From: Kocuria rosea subsp. polaris
GTDB taxonomy: Bacteria > Actinomycetota > Actinomycetes > Actinomycetales > Micrococcaceae
DNA: 43,020 bases
Assembly: GCF_001483755.1 (NCBI RefSeq)
Contig: NZ_LQBK01000018.1
Location: 1-43,020, forward strand
Direction of reading: 5' to 3'
Shown here piece by piece: positions 1-9,086 of the stretch (within the stretch, counting starts at the first letter, position 1; each line of letters starts with the position of its first letter). The translations under genes and the position numbers were made by a program. The notes beneath the pieces were generated by a model. The model was not told the DNA's origin, did not search any database, and worked only from the letters and a program-made list of their open reading frames with translations.

Positions 1-35
1 GAAGGGCCGTCCCGCGAGCAGCGGGACGGCCCTTC
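1..35 (-). terminator. Terminator of the fab operon
   Basis: A perfect 15-bp inverted repeat (1-15 with 21-35, 5-nt loop) lies 34 bp beyond the fabF stop codon. There is no clear U-tract, which is normal for such GC-rich genomes. It is the natural end of the minus-strand fab transcript. Confidence 0.8.
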
Positions 36-68
36 GCGCGCGTTCCGGAGGTTCCGCGGGGCGGGCGC

Positions 69-1328
69 TCAGACGGTGCGGAACGCGGCGACCGCGTTGT
101 GGCCGCCGAAGCCGAAGGAGTTGGACACGGCCACGAAGTCGCCGGAGGGGAGACCGCGGGCGTCGGTGACGACGTCGAGGTCGATCTCCGGGTCCTGGTT
201 CTCCAGGTTGATGGTGCACGGCGCGGTGCGGTGGTGCACGGCGAGCACGGTGAGCACGGCCTCCACGGCGCCCGAACCGCCCAGGATGTGGCCGGTCATC
301 GACTTGGTCGCCGAGACGCACATGTCGTCCACCGCCGAGCCGAACGCGCGGCGCAGCGCACCGGCCTCGGGGGCGTCGCCCTTCGGCGTCGAGGTCGCGT
401 GGGCGTTGACGTGCCGGACGTCGGCCGGTCCGAACTCCCCGGTCTCCATGGCCTCCTCGAGGGCACGGGCCGCGCCGCGGCCCTCCTCGTCGGGCGCGGT
501 GATGTGGTAGGCGTCCGAGGTGAGCCCGGCGCCGGCGAGCTCGGCGTAGATCCGTGCGCCGCGGGCGCGGGCGTGCTCCTCCGACTCGAGGACCACGGCG
601 CCGGCACCCTCGCCCATCACGAAGCCGTCACGGGCGGTGTCGTAGGGGCGGGACGCGCGCTCGGGCTCGTCGTTGCGCTTGGACAGCGCCTGCATCGAGG
701 AGAACGCCGCGATGGTGACGGGGTGGATGGCGGACTCGGCGCCGCCGACCACCACGAGGTCCGCCTTGCCGGAGCGGATGAGGTTCATGCCCTGGTAGAA
801 GGCCTCCGTGCCGGAGGCGCACGCCGAGACGGGCGTGATGGACGCGGCGCGGGCCTTGAGGTCCATGCCGACGGCCGCCGCGTTGCCGTTGGGCATGAGC
901 ATCGGGACCGTGAGGGGCATGACGCGCCGGGCGCCGCGCTTCTGGAGGGTGTCGTAGGCGTCCAGCAGGGTCCAGACCCCGCCGATGCCGGTGCCGAAGG
1001 CCACGGCGAAGCGGTCCGGATCGACCTCGGCGGAGCTCTCGGCGTTGTGGCCGGAGAAGCCGGCGTCGGCCCACGCCTCCCGGGCGGCGATGACGGACAG
1101 CTGCCCGGAGGGGTCCAGGCGCTTGGCCTCGACCCGGGGGAGCACCTCGCTGGCGGGCGTCGAGACGGGCGCGGCGATCCGCACGCCCAGATCGTAGGTG
1201 TCCACCCAGTCGTGCTCGATGGCTCTGACACCGGAGACGCCCGTGGTGGCGCTGCGCCACAGCTCGGGGACGGTGCCACCGATCGGGGTGGTGGCACCGA
1301 GACCGGTGACGACTACTTTGCGGGTCAT
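69..1328 (-). CDS. fabF: 3-oxoacyl-ACP synthase II (FabF)
   Basis: A 419-residue condensing enzyme that extends acyl-ACP with malonyl-ACP in the cytosolic type II fatty-acid cycle. The start MTRKVVVTGLG is typical of FabF; the longer upstream frame runs across acpP and is not used. Visible catalytic features are Cys170 in VSACASGTEA, the first His in NAHATSTPKGD and the second in KSMTGHILGG, together with the conserved Lys of the KSMTGH element. A GAGGAAG ribosome site precedes the ATG. It is the last gene of fabD-fabH-acpP-fabF, separated from acpP by about 110 bp that hold a strong hairpin. Length and motifs are normal. The downstream ketoreductase, dehydratase and enoyl reductase are not in this cluster. 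Confidence 0.96.
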   Translation of the reverse strand: MTRKVVVTGLGATTPIGGTVPELWRSATTGVSGVRAIEHDWVDTYDLGVRIAAPVSTPASEVLPRVEAKRLDPSGQLSVIAAREAWADAGFSGHNAESSAEVDPDRFAVAFGTGIGGVWTLLDAYDTLQKRGARRVMPLTVPMLMPNGNAAAVGMDLKARAASITPVSACASGTEAFYQGMNLIRSGKADLVVVGGAESAIHPVTIAAFSSMQALSKRNDEPERASRPYDTARDGFVMGEGAGAVVLESEEHARARGARIYAELAGAGLTSDAYHITAPDEEGRGAARALEEAMETGEFGPADVRHVNAHATSTPKGDAPEAGALRRAFGSAVDDMCVSATKSMTGHILGGSGAVEAVLTVLAVHHRTAPCTINLENQDPEIDLDVVTDARGLPSGDFVAVSNSFGFGGHNAVAAFRTV

Positions 1329-1381
1329 GACTGCACTTCCTCGTGTCCTGGGGTGAAGCGGGGGCGGCCCGCCCGGTCGCG

Positions 1382-1431
1382 GGTCGGTGCGGCGCGGCGG
1401 ATCCTGCGGTCCGCCGCGCCGCGCACCGACC
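1382..1431 (-). terminator. Intercistronic hairpin between acpP and fabF
   Basis: A near-perfect inverted repeat of about 20 bp (1382-1401 against 1410-1431, 2-nt bulge, 8-nt loop) begins within 10 bp of the acpP stop codon. It could act as an attenuator or as a 3' stabiliser of the acpP message, so that much more ACP than FabF is made from one operon. Its function is inferred. Confidence 0.6.
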
Positions 1432-1438
1432 GGCCGGA

Positions 1439-1684
1439 TCAGGCCTGGGCGTTGTCGATGAAGTTGACGGCGTCCTCGACGGTCTTCAGGTTCTTGACCT
1501 CTTCGTCGGGGATCGTGACGTCGAACTTCTCCTCGGCGTTGACCACGATGGTCATCATGGAGATGGAGTCGATGTCGAGGTCCTCGGTGAAGGACTTGTC
1601 CAGCTGGACGGCCTCGGTCTCGAGACCGGTCTCCTCGTTGACGATCTCGGCCAGGCCGGTCAGGATCTCTTCTTTGCTCGCCAT
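1439..1684 (-). CDS. acpP: Acyl carrier protein
   Basis: An 81-residue acidic acyl carrier protein. The phosphopantetheine attachment serine is Ser40 in the element DLDIDSISMM; most ACPs read DSL, this one DSI. The following acidic helix (EEKFDVTIPDEEV) is the usual partner-recognition surface. It carries the growing acyl chain between FabD, FabH and FabF, all encoded around it. The ATG is preceded by an AGGAAG ribosome site. The strong hairpin just after the stop may set its expression above that of fabF. Length and charge are typical for the family. Confidence 0.96.
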   Translation of the reverse strand: MASKEEILTGLAEIVNEETGLETEAVQLDKSFTEDLDIDSISMMTIVVNAEEKFDVTIPDEEVKNLKTVEDAVNFIDNAQA

Positions 1685-1893
1685 GGTGGCTTCCTTTCTC
1701 TGCGGCTGCCGGAGCAGCCGGTGGTGACGGGCGCCCCCGGGCAGGTGCCGGGTGCATCTGTGCCGGTCAGGCCGTGAGGGCCCGGCCGGGGGACTACGGG
1801 TGTGCGGTTCAACCCTACGACGACTCGCAGGGCCCCGCGGCGGCACCGACACGTGGATCGGCCCCGGGAGGACGGCCCGCGTGCCGGCGGGGC

Positions 1894-2961
1894 TCAGGGG
1901 AGGACGACGACCTGGGCGCCGTAGACGAGGCCGGCGCCGAAGCCGATCTGCAGGGCCAGCTTCCCGGACAGCTCCGGGTGCTCGGCGAGCAGCCGGTGCG
2001 TCGCGAGCGGCACGGACGCGGCGGACGTGTTGCCGGCGTCGGCGATGTCGCGGGCGATGACCACGGACTCGGGGAGTTTGAGCGTCTTGGCCATCTGGTC
2101 GATGATCCGCATGTTCGCCTGGTGGGGGATGAAGGCGCTCAGGTCCTCGGGCTTCACCCCGGCCACGTCCATGGCCTCCTGCGCACGCTTGGCGACCTCC
2201 CACGAGGCCCAGCGGAAGACCGTCTGGCCGTCCTGGCGCAGGGTCGGCCAGAGGGTGGCGTCCTCGCCCATCTCGCCGGTCTCCGGGTCGACGAGGTCGG
2301 GCGACGGGGTGCGCTCCCGGCCCTGCTCCACCGCCCGGACGTCCGTGAGCGGGTGCGTCATCCGGATGGCGTCCCACTTGGAGCCGTCGGAACCCCACAC
2401 CGAGGGACCGATCCCGGGGGTCTCGGACGGGCCGATCACCACGGCACCGGCGCCGTCGCCGAGCAGGAACGAGATGGAGCGCTCGCTGTTGTCGATGACG
2501 TCGGAGAGCTTCTCCACGCCGATGACCAGGACGTACTCGGCGGCTCCCGAGCGCACGAGGGCGTCGGCCTGGGCGATGCCGTAGCAGTAGCCCGCGCAGG
2601 CGGCCGAGATGTCGAAGGCCGGCGCCGGGGTGGCGCCCAGGCGGTCGGCGAGGGCCGCCGCGGCGGAGGGGGTGAGATAGGGGAAGGAGATCGTGGAGAC
2701 GATCACGGCCCCGAGCTGCGAGGCCTCGATGCCGGCGGCCGCCAGCGCCTCCCGGGCGGCGTGCTCGGACATGTCGAGCACGCTCACGTCCTCGGCGGCC
2801 CGGTGCCGGGTCCTGATGCCGGTGCGCTGCTGGATCCACTCGTCCGAGGACTCGATCCACTGGCAGACGTCGTCGTTGGTCACGACCACGTCCGGTCGGT
2901 AGACGCCCAGGCCGAGGATCCGGGAGTGCGCGTTGGTCTGTTGCTGCTTCAGGGTCACCAC
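1894..2961 (-). CDS. fabH: 3-oxoacyl-ACP synthase III (FabH)
   Basis: Starter condensing enzyme joining an acyl-CoA primer to malonyl-ACP; in related Gram-positives it uses branched primers and so sets iso/anteiso fatty acids (family knowledge). About 355 residues from the GTG at 2961, or one fewer from the adjacent GTG at 2958. GGAG lies 11 nt upstream. The in-frame extension to 3054 is Arg/Pro-rich and has no homology-like character. The catalytic triad is visible: Cys122 in SAACAGYCYG, His in IPHQANMRII and Asn in GNTSAASVPL. It lies between fabD and acpP. FabH in this position resembles Streptomyces and differs from the kasA/kasB arrangement of mycobacteria. Confidence 0.93.
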   Translation of the reverse strand: MVTLKQQQTNAHSRILGLGVYRPDVVVTNDDVCQWIESSDEWIQQRTGIRTRHRAAEDVSVLDMSEHAAREALAAAGIEASQLGAVIVSTISFPYLTPSAAAALADRLGATPAPAFDISAACAGYCYGIAQADALVRSGAAEYVLVIGVEKLSDVIDNSERSISFLLGDGAGAVVIGPSETPGIGPSVWGSDGSKWDAIRMTHPLTDVRAVEQGRERTPSPDLVDPETGEMGEDATLWPTLRQDGQTVFRWASWEVAKRAQEAMDVAGVKPEDLSAFIPHQANMRIIDQMAKTLKLPESVVIARDIADAGNTSAASVPLATHRLLAEHPELSGKLALQIGFGAGLVYGAQVVVLP

Positions 2962-3072
2962 AGGGGTCGTTGCTCCTTCGTGCGGCCGGGCGCGGCGGAC
3001 GGGCCGGCTGGGCGGGGCGGAACGGCTGCTCCGGCCTCGGGACGGGCGGCGCACTCGGTGCGCGCGCGGACG

Positions 3073-3987
3073 TCAGTCAAGAATACTCCTGGCCTGCTCC
3101 AGCTCCGCCGCGGAGTTCACGGCGAGGGCCGGGACGCCCTTCAGGCCGCGCTTGGCCAGGCCCACGAGGGTGCCCGCCGGGGGCAGCTCGACCAGCTGCT
3201 CGACGCCGCGCTCCTGGAGCGTGCGGGTGCACAGGTCCCAGCGCACCGGCCGGCAGACCTGGGCCACGAGCGCCTCGAGGTTCGCGGCGCCGCCGGCCAC
3301 GGGCTCGCCGTCGGCGTTGGAGAGCAGGGGGTGCACGGGGTCGGCCGGCGCGAGCCGGGGGACGAGCTCGCGCAGGGGCTCCAGGGCGGGGGCCATGTGC
3401 TCGGTGTGGAAGGCACCGGCCACCTTGAGCGCGATCACCCGGGCGCGGGCCGGAGGGTGCTCCGCGAGGGCGGCCAGCTGCTCGAGGGTGCCGGCGGCGA
3501 CGGTCTGTCCGCCCCCGTTGGCGTTGGCGGCCGTCAGGCCCGCGGCCTCGATGGCGGCGAGGACCTCGTCCTCCTTGCCGCCGAGCACCGCGCTCATGCC
3601 GGTGGGCACGGCCGCGGCCGCCTCGGCCATGGCGTTGGCCCGGGTGCGGACGAAGGCCATGGCGTCGACCTCGGTGAGGGCGCCGGCCAGCGCGGAGGCG
3701 GTGATCTCACCGACCGAGTGCCCCGCGAAGAGGAGGTCGTCCCGGCCGGGACCGATCCGGTCGCCGAGCAGCCGGCCCGCCACGAGACCCGCGGCCACGA
3801 TGAGGGGCTGGGCCACCGCGGTGTCCTTGATGGTGTCCTCGTCGGCCTCGGTGCCGAAGTGCACGAGGTCGAGCCCGGCGGCCTCGCCCAGCTCCTCGAG
3901 GTGGGCGCGCACGCCGTCGAGGGCGAGCCATTCGGTGAGGAAGCCGGGTTTCTGGGAGCCCTGTCCGGGGCAGACGATCGCGATCAC
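3073..3987 (-). CDS. fabD: Malonyl-CoA:ACP transacylase (FabD)
   Basis: Transfers malonyl from CoA to ACP. 304 residues starting at GTG 3987. The N-terminal CPGQGSQKPGF loop is typical of FabD, the nucleophile is Ser91 in GHSVGE, and the partner His lies in AFHTEHM; GQTVAAG resembles the usual GQ.V.SG element. It is the first gene of the fab cluster and follows a PucR-family regulator with a 78-bp gap that holds a palindrome. GGAG sits only a few bases before the GTG. Nothing is unusual in length or catalytic residues. Confidence 0.96.
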   Translation of the reverse strand: MIAIVCPGQGSQKPGFLTEWLALDGVRAHLEELGEAAGLDLVHFGTEADEDTIKDTAVAQPLIVAAGLVAGRLLGDRIGPGRDDLLFAGHSVGEITASALAGALTEVDAMAFVRTRANAMAEAAAAVPTGMSAVLGGKEDEVLAAIEAAGLTAANANGGGQTVAAGTLEQLAALAEHPPARARVIALKVAGAFHTEHMAPALEPLRELVPRLAPADPVHPLLSNADGEPVAGGAANLEALVAQVCRPVRWDLCTRTLQERGVEQLVELPPAGTLVGLAKRGLKGVPALAVNSAAELEQARSILD

Positions 3988-4054
3988 CGCTCCAGCTTCG
4001 CAAGGATGCGCCCCCGCGCGGGGGCCCGGAGGGCACGAAGCCCGGCGGCGGTGT

Positions 4055-4071
4055 TTGTAGGGAAGCTACAA
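4055..4071. promoter_or_regulatory. Palindrome between fasR-like gene and fabD; candidate operator
   Basis: TTGTAG-GGAAG-CTACAA, a perfect 6-bp inverted repeat with a 5-bp spacer, AT-rich in a very GC-rich setting. It overlaps the stop codon of the PucR-type regulator and lies about 70 bp upstream of fabD. The matching regulator of Streptomyces (FasR) acts on the fabD promoter, so this is a candidate binding site. I do not recall a consensus with which to confirm it. Confidence 0.45.
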
Positions 4072-5340
4072 GACGGGTCCCACGGCGGGGGCGGACGTGT
4101 CGATGGGCGCGCACGAGTCCGCGAGCCGGCCCGCCACGAGGGCGCAGTGCAGCACGAACGCGTCGCGGGGGACGAGGGGGTCCCAGCCGGTGAGGTCGCT
4201 GATCCGGCGCAGCCGGTAGCGCACCGTGTTGGCGTGCACGAACAGCTCCCGGGCGGTGGCCTCCAGGGAGTGGCCCACCGAGACGTAGGCGGAGAGCGTC
4301 TCGACGAGCCCGGTCGCGGACCGGGTCAGCGGGCGGTACACGGACTCGACCATCGCCGTGCGCGCGTTCTCGTCCCCGGCCATGGCCCGCTCCGGCCACA
4401 GGTCCTCGGAGTGCACGGGACGGGGCGCCGCGGGCCAGGCCGGCGCCACGGACAGCGCGGCGTGGGCGAGCCGGGCGGACCGGCCGGCGGCGAAGACCGT
4501 GGGGGCCTCCGGGCCGTAGGCGACCGGTCCGGGCCCGAAGGCGGCCGTCAGCTTCTCGAGGGCGAGGTCCCGGTCGGACAGCCCCCCGAGGATGAGCACG
4601 AGGCGGTCGCCCTGGATGGAGACCAGGGAGTCCTGCGCGTAGCGCCCGGCCAGCCGCCGCAGCCGGGCCACGGTGGACGGACCGGCGGCCTCGGGCGCGG
4701 AGCCCGTGAGCACGGTGACCGGCCCGGACGAGACCCAGCCCAGGGCCGCCACGCGGGAGCGCAGGGAGTCGGAGTGCTCGCCCCGGAGGATCCCGTCGAC
4801 CACGAGGGACTCCAGCCGGGCGTCCCACGAGCCGCGGTTCTCGGCGGCGCGGGCGTAGACGTCGGCGGCGGCGAAGGCGATCTCCCGCGAGTAGCGCAGC
4901 ACGGCTTCCCGCAGCGCGGCCTCGTCGTGGTGCTTGGCGAGCTCCGGGACCTTCTCCTCCACGACGTCCACCACGATCCGCAGCAGCTGCAGGGCGTGCT
5001 GGAGGGAGATGGAGCGGGTCAGGTCCGTGGGCGCGCCCCGGAAGACCTGGGTGAGCACCCACAGGGGCTCCTCCGGGTCCTCGTACCAGCGCACGAACGA
5101 GGAGATGCCGCGCTGGGCCACGAGACCCAGCTCGGAGCGCTCGTCGGCGCGCAGCTCCTCGAACCAGCCGAGGTCCGTCTCGAGGCGGCGGGTCGCGACC
5201 GTGGAGATGGCGCCCAGGTTCGCCTTGAGGTTCTCGAGCGTGCGGGGGTGGGGCGGGGCGACGGGACGGGACCGGTCCGTGGCGCGCCTGCGCGAGGGGC
5301 GCAGCCAGCGCGTCGTGGAGTTCCCGTCCTGTCCAGCCAT
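4066..5340 (-). CDS. fasR: PucR-family regulator of fatty-acid synthesis (FasR-like)
   Basis: 424 residues. The C-terminus has the PucR helix-turn-helix: SLEATARELFVHANTVRYRL followed by RRISDLTGWDPLVPRDAF. The N-terminal 300 residues form a sensor region without membrane segments. Position directly upstream of fabD, with aceE behind it, is the same as S. coelicolor fasR and M. tuberculosis Rv2242; FasR activates the fab operon in Streptomyces (established), and that role is inferred here. The ATG start is supported by a -10 box TAAGCT exactly 7 nt upstream, which implies a leaderless transcript, and a terminator separates it from aceE. The first 30 residues are Arg/Ser/Pro-rich. Confidence 0.85.
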   Translation of the reverse strand: MAGQDGNSTTRWLRPSRRRATDRSRPVAPPHPRTLENLKANLGAISTVATRRLETDLGWFEELRADERSELGLVAQRGISSFVRWYEDPEEPLWVLTQVFRGAPTDLTRSISLQHALQLLRIVVDVVEEKVPELAKHHDEAALREAVLRYSREIAFAAADVYARAAENRGSWDARLESLVVDGILRGEHSDSLRSRVAALGWVSSGPVTVLTGSAPEAAGPSTVARLRRLAGRYAQDSLVSIQGDRLVLILGGLSDRDLALEKLTAAFGPGPVAYGPEAPTVFAAGRSARLAHAALSVAPAWPAAPRPVHSEDLWPERAMAGDENARTAMVESVYRPLTRSATGLVETLSAYVSVGHSLEATARELFVHANTVRYRLRRISDLTGWDPLVPRDAFVLHCALVAGRLADSCAPIDTSAPAVGPVL

Positions 5341-5347
5341 GCCTCCG

Positions 5348-5353
5348 AGCTTA
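5348..5353 (-). promoter_or_regulatory. -10 box of fasR-like gene (leaderless)
   Basis: TAAGCT on the minus strand ends 7 nt before the ATG at 5340. That spacing places the transcription start at or next to the A of the start codon. A CGGAGG also lies in the spacer, too close to serve as a usual ribosome site. Confidence 0.6.
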
Positions 5354-5390
5354 GAGCACCGGTCCGCCGCGTCCGGACCCGGCCACGACG

Positions 5391-5432
5391 ACGGCGCCCC
5401 GCCCACCCGGACGCGGGTGGGCGGGGCGCCGT
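5391..5432 (-). terminator. aceE terminator
   Basis: A perfect 18-bp inverted repeat (5391-5408 with 5415-5432, 6-nt loop) lies 18 bp past the aceE stop codon and before the next minus-strand gene. It isolates aceE from the regulator gene. Confidence 0.8.
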
Positions 5433-5450
5433 GGTGCGCCGGGGGAGGGC

Positions 5451-8189
5451 TCAGGCGTCGCCGCCCGCGTTGCCGGAGGTGCCGGCGGTGACGTCGTTGA
5501 GGGCGTACTTCTCGATCGCCTCACCGGGGGCGCGCCAGTCGACCTCGCCGCGCTTGGCGAGCATCTCCAGGGCACGGACCACCATGGAGTGGGAGTCGAT
5601 CTTGAAGTGCCGGCGGGCGCCGGCGCGGGTGTCCGAGAAGCCGAAGCTGTCGGCGCCCAGGGACGCGAAATCGTTCGGGACGAACTGGCGGATCTTGTCC
5701 GGCAGGTCCGCGCTGAAGTCCGAGACGGCCACGACCGGGCCCGTGGCCCCGGCCAGCTGCTGGGCCACGTACGGGGTCCGGGTGCCGTCGCCGGGGTTGA
5801 GGAACGCCTCCTTCTCGGCGGCCAGGCCGTCGCGGCGCAGCTCCACCCAGGAGGTCACGGACCACACGTCGGCGGAGACGCCCCAGTCCTCGGCGAGCAG
5901 CTTCTGCGCCTCGAGGGCCCACGGCACGGCCACGCCGGAGGCGAGCAGCTGCGCGCGGGGCCCCTCGTTCTCGGCGGGCTTGAGCAGGTAGATGCCCTTG
6001 ACGATGCCCTCGACGTCCACGCCCTCCGGCTCGGCCGGCTGCTGGTACGGCTCGTTGTAGACCGTCAGGTAGTACATGACGTTGTGGTCCTCGTCGCCCG
6101 TGCCGTACATGTGCTCGAGGCCGCGCCGCACGATGTGGGCGATCTCGTAGCCGTAGGCCGGGTCGTAGGAGACCACCGCCGGGTTGGTCGCGGCCAGCAG
6201 CGGGGAGTGGCCGTCGGCGTGCTGGAGGCCCTCGCCGGTGAGCGTGGTGCGCCCGGCGGTGGCCCCGATGATGAACCCGCGGGTCATCTGGTCGGCGGCG
6301 GCCCAGAAGGAGTCGCCGGTGCGCTGGAAGCCGAACATCGAGTAGAAGATGTAGACCGGCACCATGGGCTCGCCGTGGGTGGCGTAGGCGGTGCCCGCGG
6401 CGGTGAATGCGGCCACGGAGCCGGCCTCGTTGATCCCGGCGTGCAGGATCTGCCCCTGCGGGGACTCCTTGTAGGCGAGCATGAGCTCGCGGTCCACGGA
6501 GAGGTAGTTCTGCCCGTTGGGGTTGTAGATCTTGGCCGTGGGGAAGAACGAGTCCATGCCGAAGGTGCGGGCCTCGTCGGGGACGATGGGCACGATCCGG
6601 TGGCCGAACTCCTTCTCCCGCAGGAGGTCCTTCAGGATCCGCACGAAGGCCATGGTGGTGGCCGCCATCTGCTTGCCGGAGCCCTTCTTCGCGGACCGGT
6701 ACGCGTCGTCGGACGGCAGCGCGATCTCGGGCTGCTCGTGCGGGCGGTCCGGGACGAAGCCGCCGAGCTCCTTCCGGCGCTCGAGCAGGTACTTGATCTC
6801 CGGGGAGTCCTTGCCGGGGTGGTAGTACGGGGCGCCGTAGAGGTCGCTCTCCAGCTCCTCGTCCGAGACGGGGATGCGCAGGTGGTCCCGGAAGGCCTTG
6901 AGGTCCTCCAGGGTCAGCTTCTTCATCTGGTGGGTCGCGTTGCGCGCCTCGAAGTGGCTGCCCAGGCCGTAGCCCTTGACGCCCTGCGCCAGGACCACGG
7001 TCGGCTGGCCCTGGTGCTCGGTCGCGGCCTTGTAGGCGGCGTACACCTTGTGGTAGTCGTGCGCGCCGCGCTTGAGCTCCCAGATCTCGTCGTCGGACAT
7101 GTCCGCGACGAGCTCCTTGGTGGCCGGGGACTTGCCGAAGAAGTGGTCGCGGATGAAGCCGCCGGACTCCGCCTTGTACGTCTGGTAGTCGCCGTCGAGC
7201 GTCTCGTTCATGATCCGCACGAGCTCGCCGTCCTCGTCCTTGGCGAGCAGCTCGTCCCACTCGCGGCCCCAGAGGACCTTGACGACGTTCCAGCCGGCGC
7301 CGCGGAAGAAGGCCTCCAGCTCCTGGATGATCTTGCCGTTGCCGCGCACCGGTCCGTCCAGGCGCTGCAGGTTGCAGTTGATCACGAAGGTGAGGTTGTC
7401 CAGCTTGTCGTTGGCGGCCAGCTGCAGCAGTCCGCGCGACTCGGGCTCGTCCATCTCGCCGTCGCCGAGGAACGCCCAGACGTGCTGCTCGGAGGTGTCC
7501 TTGATGCCGCGGTGGTGCAGGTACCGGTTGAACTGCGCCTGGTAGATCGCGTTCATCGGGCCGATGCCCATCGAGACCGTGGGGAACTGCCAGAAGTCCG
7601 GCATGGAGCGGGGGTGCGGATAGGAGGGCAGCCCGTTCGGGGCCTTGGTCTTCTCCTGCCGGAACCCGTCCAGCTGCTCCTCGGTGAGCCGGCCCTCGAG
7701 GTAGGCGCGCGCGTAGTTGCCGGGTGAGGAGTGGCCCTGCCAGAACACCTGGTCGCCGCCGCCGGGGTGCTCGGGGCCGCGGAAGAAGTGGTTGAGGCCC
7801 ACCTCGTAGAGGGTGGCCACGCCGGCGTAGGAGGAGATGTGCCCGCCCACGCCGATCTCGGGGCGCTGGGCCCGGTGCACCATCACGGCGGCGTTCCAGC
7901 GCAGGAACGCGCGGTAGCGCCGCTCGATCTCCTCGTCGCCCGGGAACTCCGGCTCCTGGTCCACGGGGATCGAGTTCACGTAGTCGGTGGTGGTCACCAT
8001 CGGCACGCCCACGCTCTTGGCGCCCGCGTGCTGGAGCAGGGCACGCATGATGTACTGCGCCCGCTCCGTGCCGTGCGTCTCGATCAGGCCCTCGAAGGAC
8101 TCGATCCACTCCCGGGTCTCCTCGGCGTCGGAGTCCTTCAGGTTGTTGGTCAAGCCACTGAGGATGTGGTGGTTGCTGGATGAAGGCAC
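5451..8189 (-). CDS. aceE: Pyruvate dehydrogenase E1 component, homodimeric type
   Basis: Decarboxylates pyruvate with thiamine diphosphate and passes the acetyl group to the E2 lipoyl domain; supplies acetyl-CoA for the fatty-acid genes next door. About 912 residues. The ThDP motif begins at GDGEMDE (about 242-248) and ends at [16 protein letters not shown] and the C-terminal transketolase domain are also present. Two starts are possible: TTG at 8195 and GTG at 8189. GAGAGG abuts the TTG but lies 6 nt from the GTG, so I chose the GTG. The large single-chain E1 is the usual actinobacterial form. E2/E3 genes are not in the window. Confidence 0.95.
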   Translation of the reverse strand: MPSSSNHHILSGLTNNLKDSDAEETREWIESFEGLIETHGTERAQYIMRALLQHAGAKSVGVPMVTTTDYVNSIPVDQEPEFPGDEEIERRYRAFLRWNAAVMVHRAQRPEIGVGGHISSYAGVATLYEVGLNHFFRGPEHPGGGDQVFWQGHSSPGNYARAYLEGRLTEEQLDGFRQEKTKAPNGLPSYPHPRSMPDFWQFPTVSMGIGPMNAIYQAQFNRYLHHRGIKDTSEQHVWAFLGDGEMDEPESRGLLQLAANDKLDNLTFVINCNLQRLDGPVRGNGKIIQELEAFFRGAGWNVVKVLWGREWDELLAKDEDGELVRIMNETLDGDYQTYKAESGGFIRDHFFGKSPATKELVADMSDDEIWELKRGAHDYHKVYAAYKAATEHQGQPTVVLAQGVKGYGLGSHFEARNATHQMKKLTLEDLKAFRDHLRIPVSDEELESDLYGAPYYHPGKDSPEIKYLLERRKELGGFVPDRPHEQPEIALPSDDAYRSAKKGSGKQMAATTMAFVRILKDLLREKEFGHRIVPIVPDEARTFGMDSFFPTAKIYNPNGQNYLSVDRELMLAYKESPQGQILHAGINEAGSVAAFTAAGTAYATHGEPMVPVYIFYSMFGFQRTGDSFWAAADQMTRGFIIGATAGRTTLTGEGLQHADGHSPLLAATNPAVVSYDPAYGYEIAHIVRRGLEHMYGTGDEDHNVMYYLTVYNEPYQQPAEPEGVDVEGIVKGIYLLKPAENEGPRAQLLASGVAVPWALEAQKLLAEDWGVSADVWSVTSWVELRRDGLAAEKEAFLNPGDGTRTPYVAQQLAGATGPVVAVSDFSADLPDKIRQFVPNDFASLGADSFGFSDTRAGARRHFKIDSHSMVVRALEMLAKRGEVDWRAPGEAIEKYALNDVTAGTSGNAGGDA

Positions 8190-8634
8190 GTTCAACCTCT
8201 CTTCGTCGAGTTGCCCGATCAGGTTCCCGGGCGGGTGCGCGCGAGAACGCGGCCGGGTCGTCCGACAGTCTCAAAATACCCGTTGCCCGTCCGGCTGTCC
8301 GGCTGTCCGGACGCCGCCCGGGGCGGGCGGCGTCCGGGAACCGGCCCGTCGTGCGGATTGCGCCGACAGGGCCACCCGGGCGCACGGGGTGTCTGTTGGG
8401 ACCATGCTTCCACACCCGGGGCGGGCCGTCACACGACGTGTCGCCCCGCGATTCGGCGGTCCGCACCGTGCGGGAGCTTGAAAGAGTCCCTGATCCGGTG
8501 TTGTCTGGACGGTGAAGCCGGTATCCGGCCCGCCACCGTGCCCCCGCGGTCCGCCGACGGGCAGGCGGAGCCCAGCACCGGTACGCAGTGCGTGGTCGTC
8601 GTTCGTCGGCCCGATCCCAGAAGGAGCATGAACA
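8190..8634. other. Divergent intergenic region aceE / DUF3052
   Basis: No gene is supported here. It must hold promoters for aceE (minus) and the DUF3052 gene (plus). A 13-bp hairpin at 8307-8337 (5-nt loop) lies in what would be the aceE leader, preceded by short tandem copies of a CCGGCTGT unit. On the plus strand TTGTCT (8501-8506) and TATCCG (8522-8527) are a weak promoter candidate with a short 15-bp spacer. An AAGGAG at 8621-8626 serves the next gene. Confidence 0.5.
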
Positions 8635-9051
8635 GTGAGCGAGGCCAAGACCACCGCGGGTGACGCGGTAGTCCAGCTCGGTTTCAAGGATGGCGACTAC
8701 ATCCAGGAGTTCGGATACGACGAGGACGTCGACCTCGACCTGAGGGACGGCATCGAGGAAGTGATCGGCTCGGACCTGCTCGACGAGGAGGACCAGGAGG
8801 TCGTCGACGCCGTGCTCCTGTGGTTCCGCGAGGGCGACGGCGACCTGGTCGACACGCTGGTGGACGTCACCACCACCCTGGACGACGGGGGCGTGGTGTG
8901 GGTGCTGACCCCGAAGGCCGGGCGCGACGGCTACGTGCCGCCCGCGGAGGTCCAGGAGGCCGCCCCCACGGCGGGCCTGCACGTGACCACGACCGCGCGC
9001 GTCAGCGCGGACTGGGCCGCGACCCGGCTCATGCCCAAGCGCAACGTCTGA
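8635..9051 (+). CDS. DUF3052 family protein
   Basis: 138 residues, soluble and strongly acidic in the first half (DEDVDLDLRDGIEEVIG), with no membrane segment. GTG start with AAGGAG 8 nt upstream. The family (DUF3052) is widespread in Actinobacteria with no assigned function. It sits between divergent aceE and an AhpE-type peroxiredoxin, the same neighbourhood as in M. tuberculosis from memory. The gap to the peroxiredoxin gene is 35 nt, so the two are probably co-transcribed. A role linked to pyruvate dehydrogenase or redox control is speculation. Confidence 0.85.
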   Translation: MSEAKTTAGDAVVQLGFKDGDYIQEFGYDEDVDLDLRDGIEEVIGSDLLDEEDQEVVDAVLLWFREGDGDLVDTLVDVTTTLDDGGVVWVLTPKAGRDGYVPPAEVQEAAPTAGLHVTTTARVSADWAATRLMPKRNV

Positions 9052-9086
9052 CCGGGCGCCACGGAACCCACCGGAGGAGACCACGC

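Noticed and set aside
1439-2860. Fusion of acpP with an upstream domain in one long frame
   Set aside because: The frame upstream of the ACP ATG is a shadow of fabH; the ACP has its own ATG and ribosome site.
1774-5991. Very long plus-strand open frame (1405 codons) opposite the fab genes
   Set aside because: Antisense shadow typical of GC-rich coding DNA; no family motif, and the minus strand has five well-identified genes.
5521-9084. Long minus-strand frame across aceE and the upstream intergenic region
   Set aside because: Arg/Pro/Gly-rich shadow in another frame of aceE; no recognisable domain.
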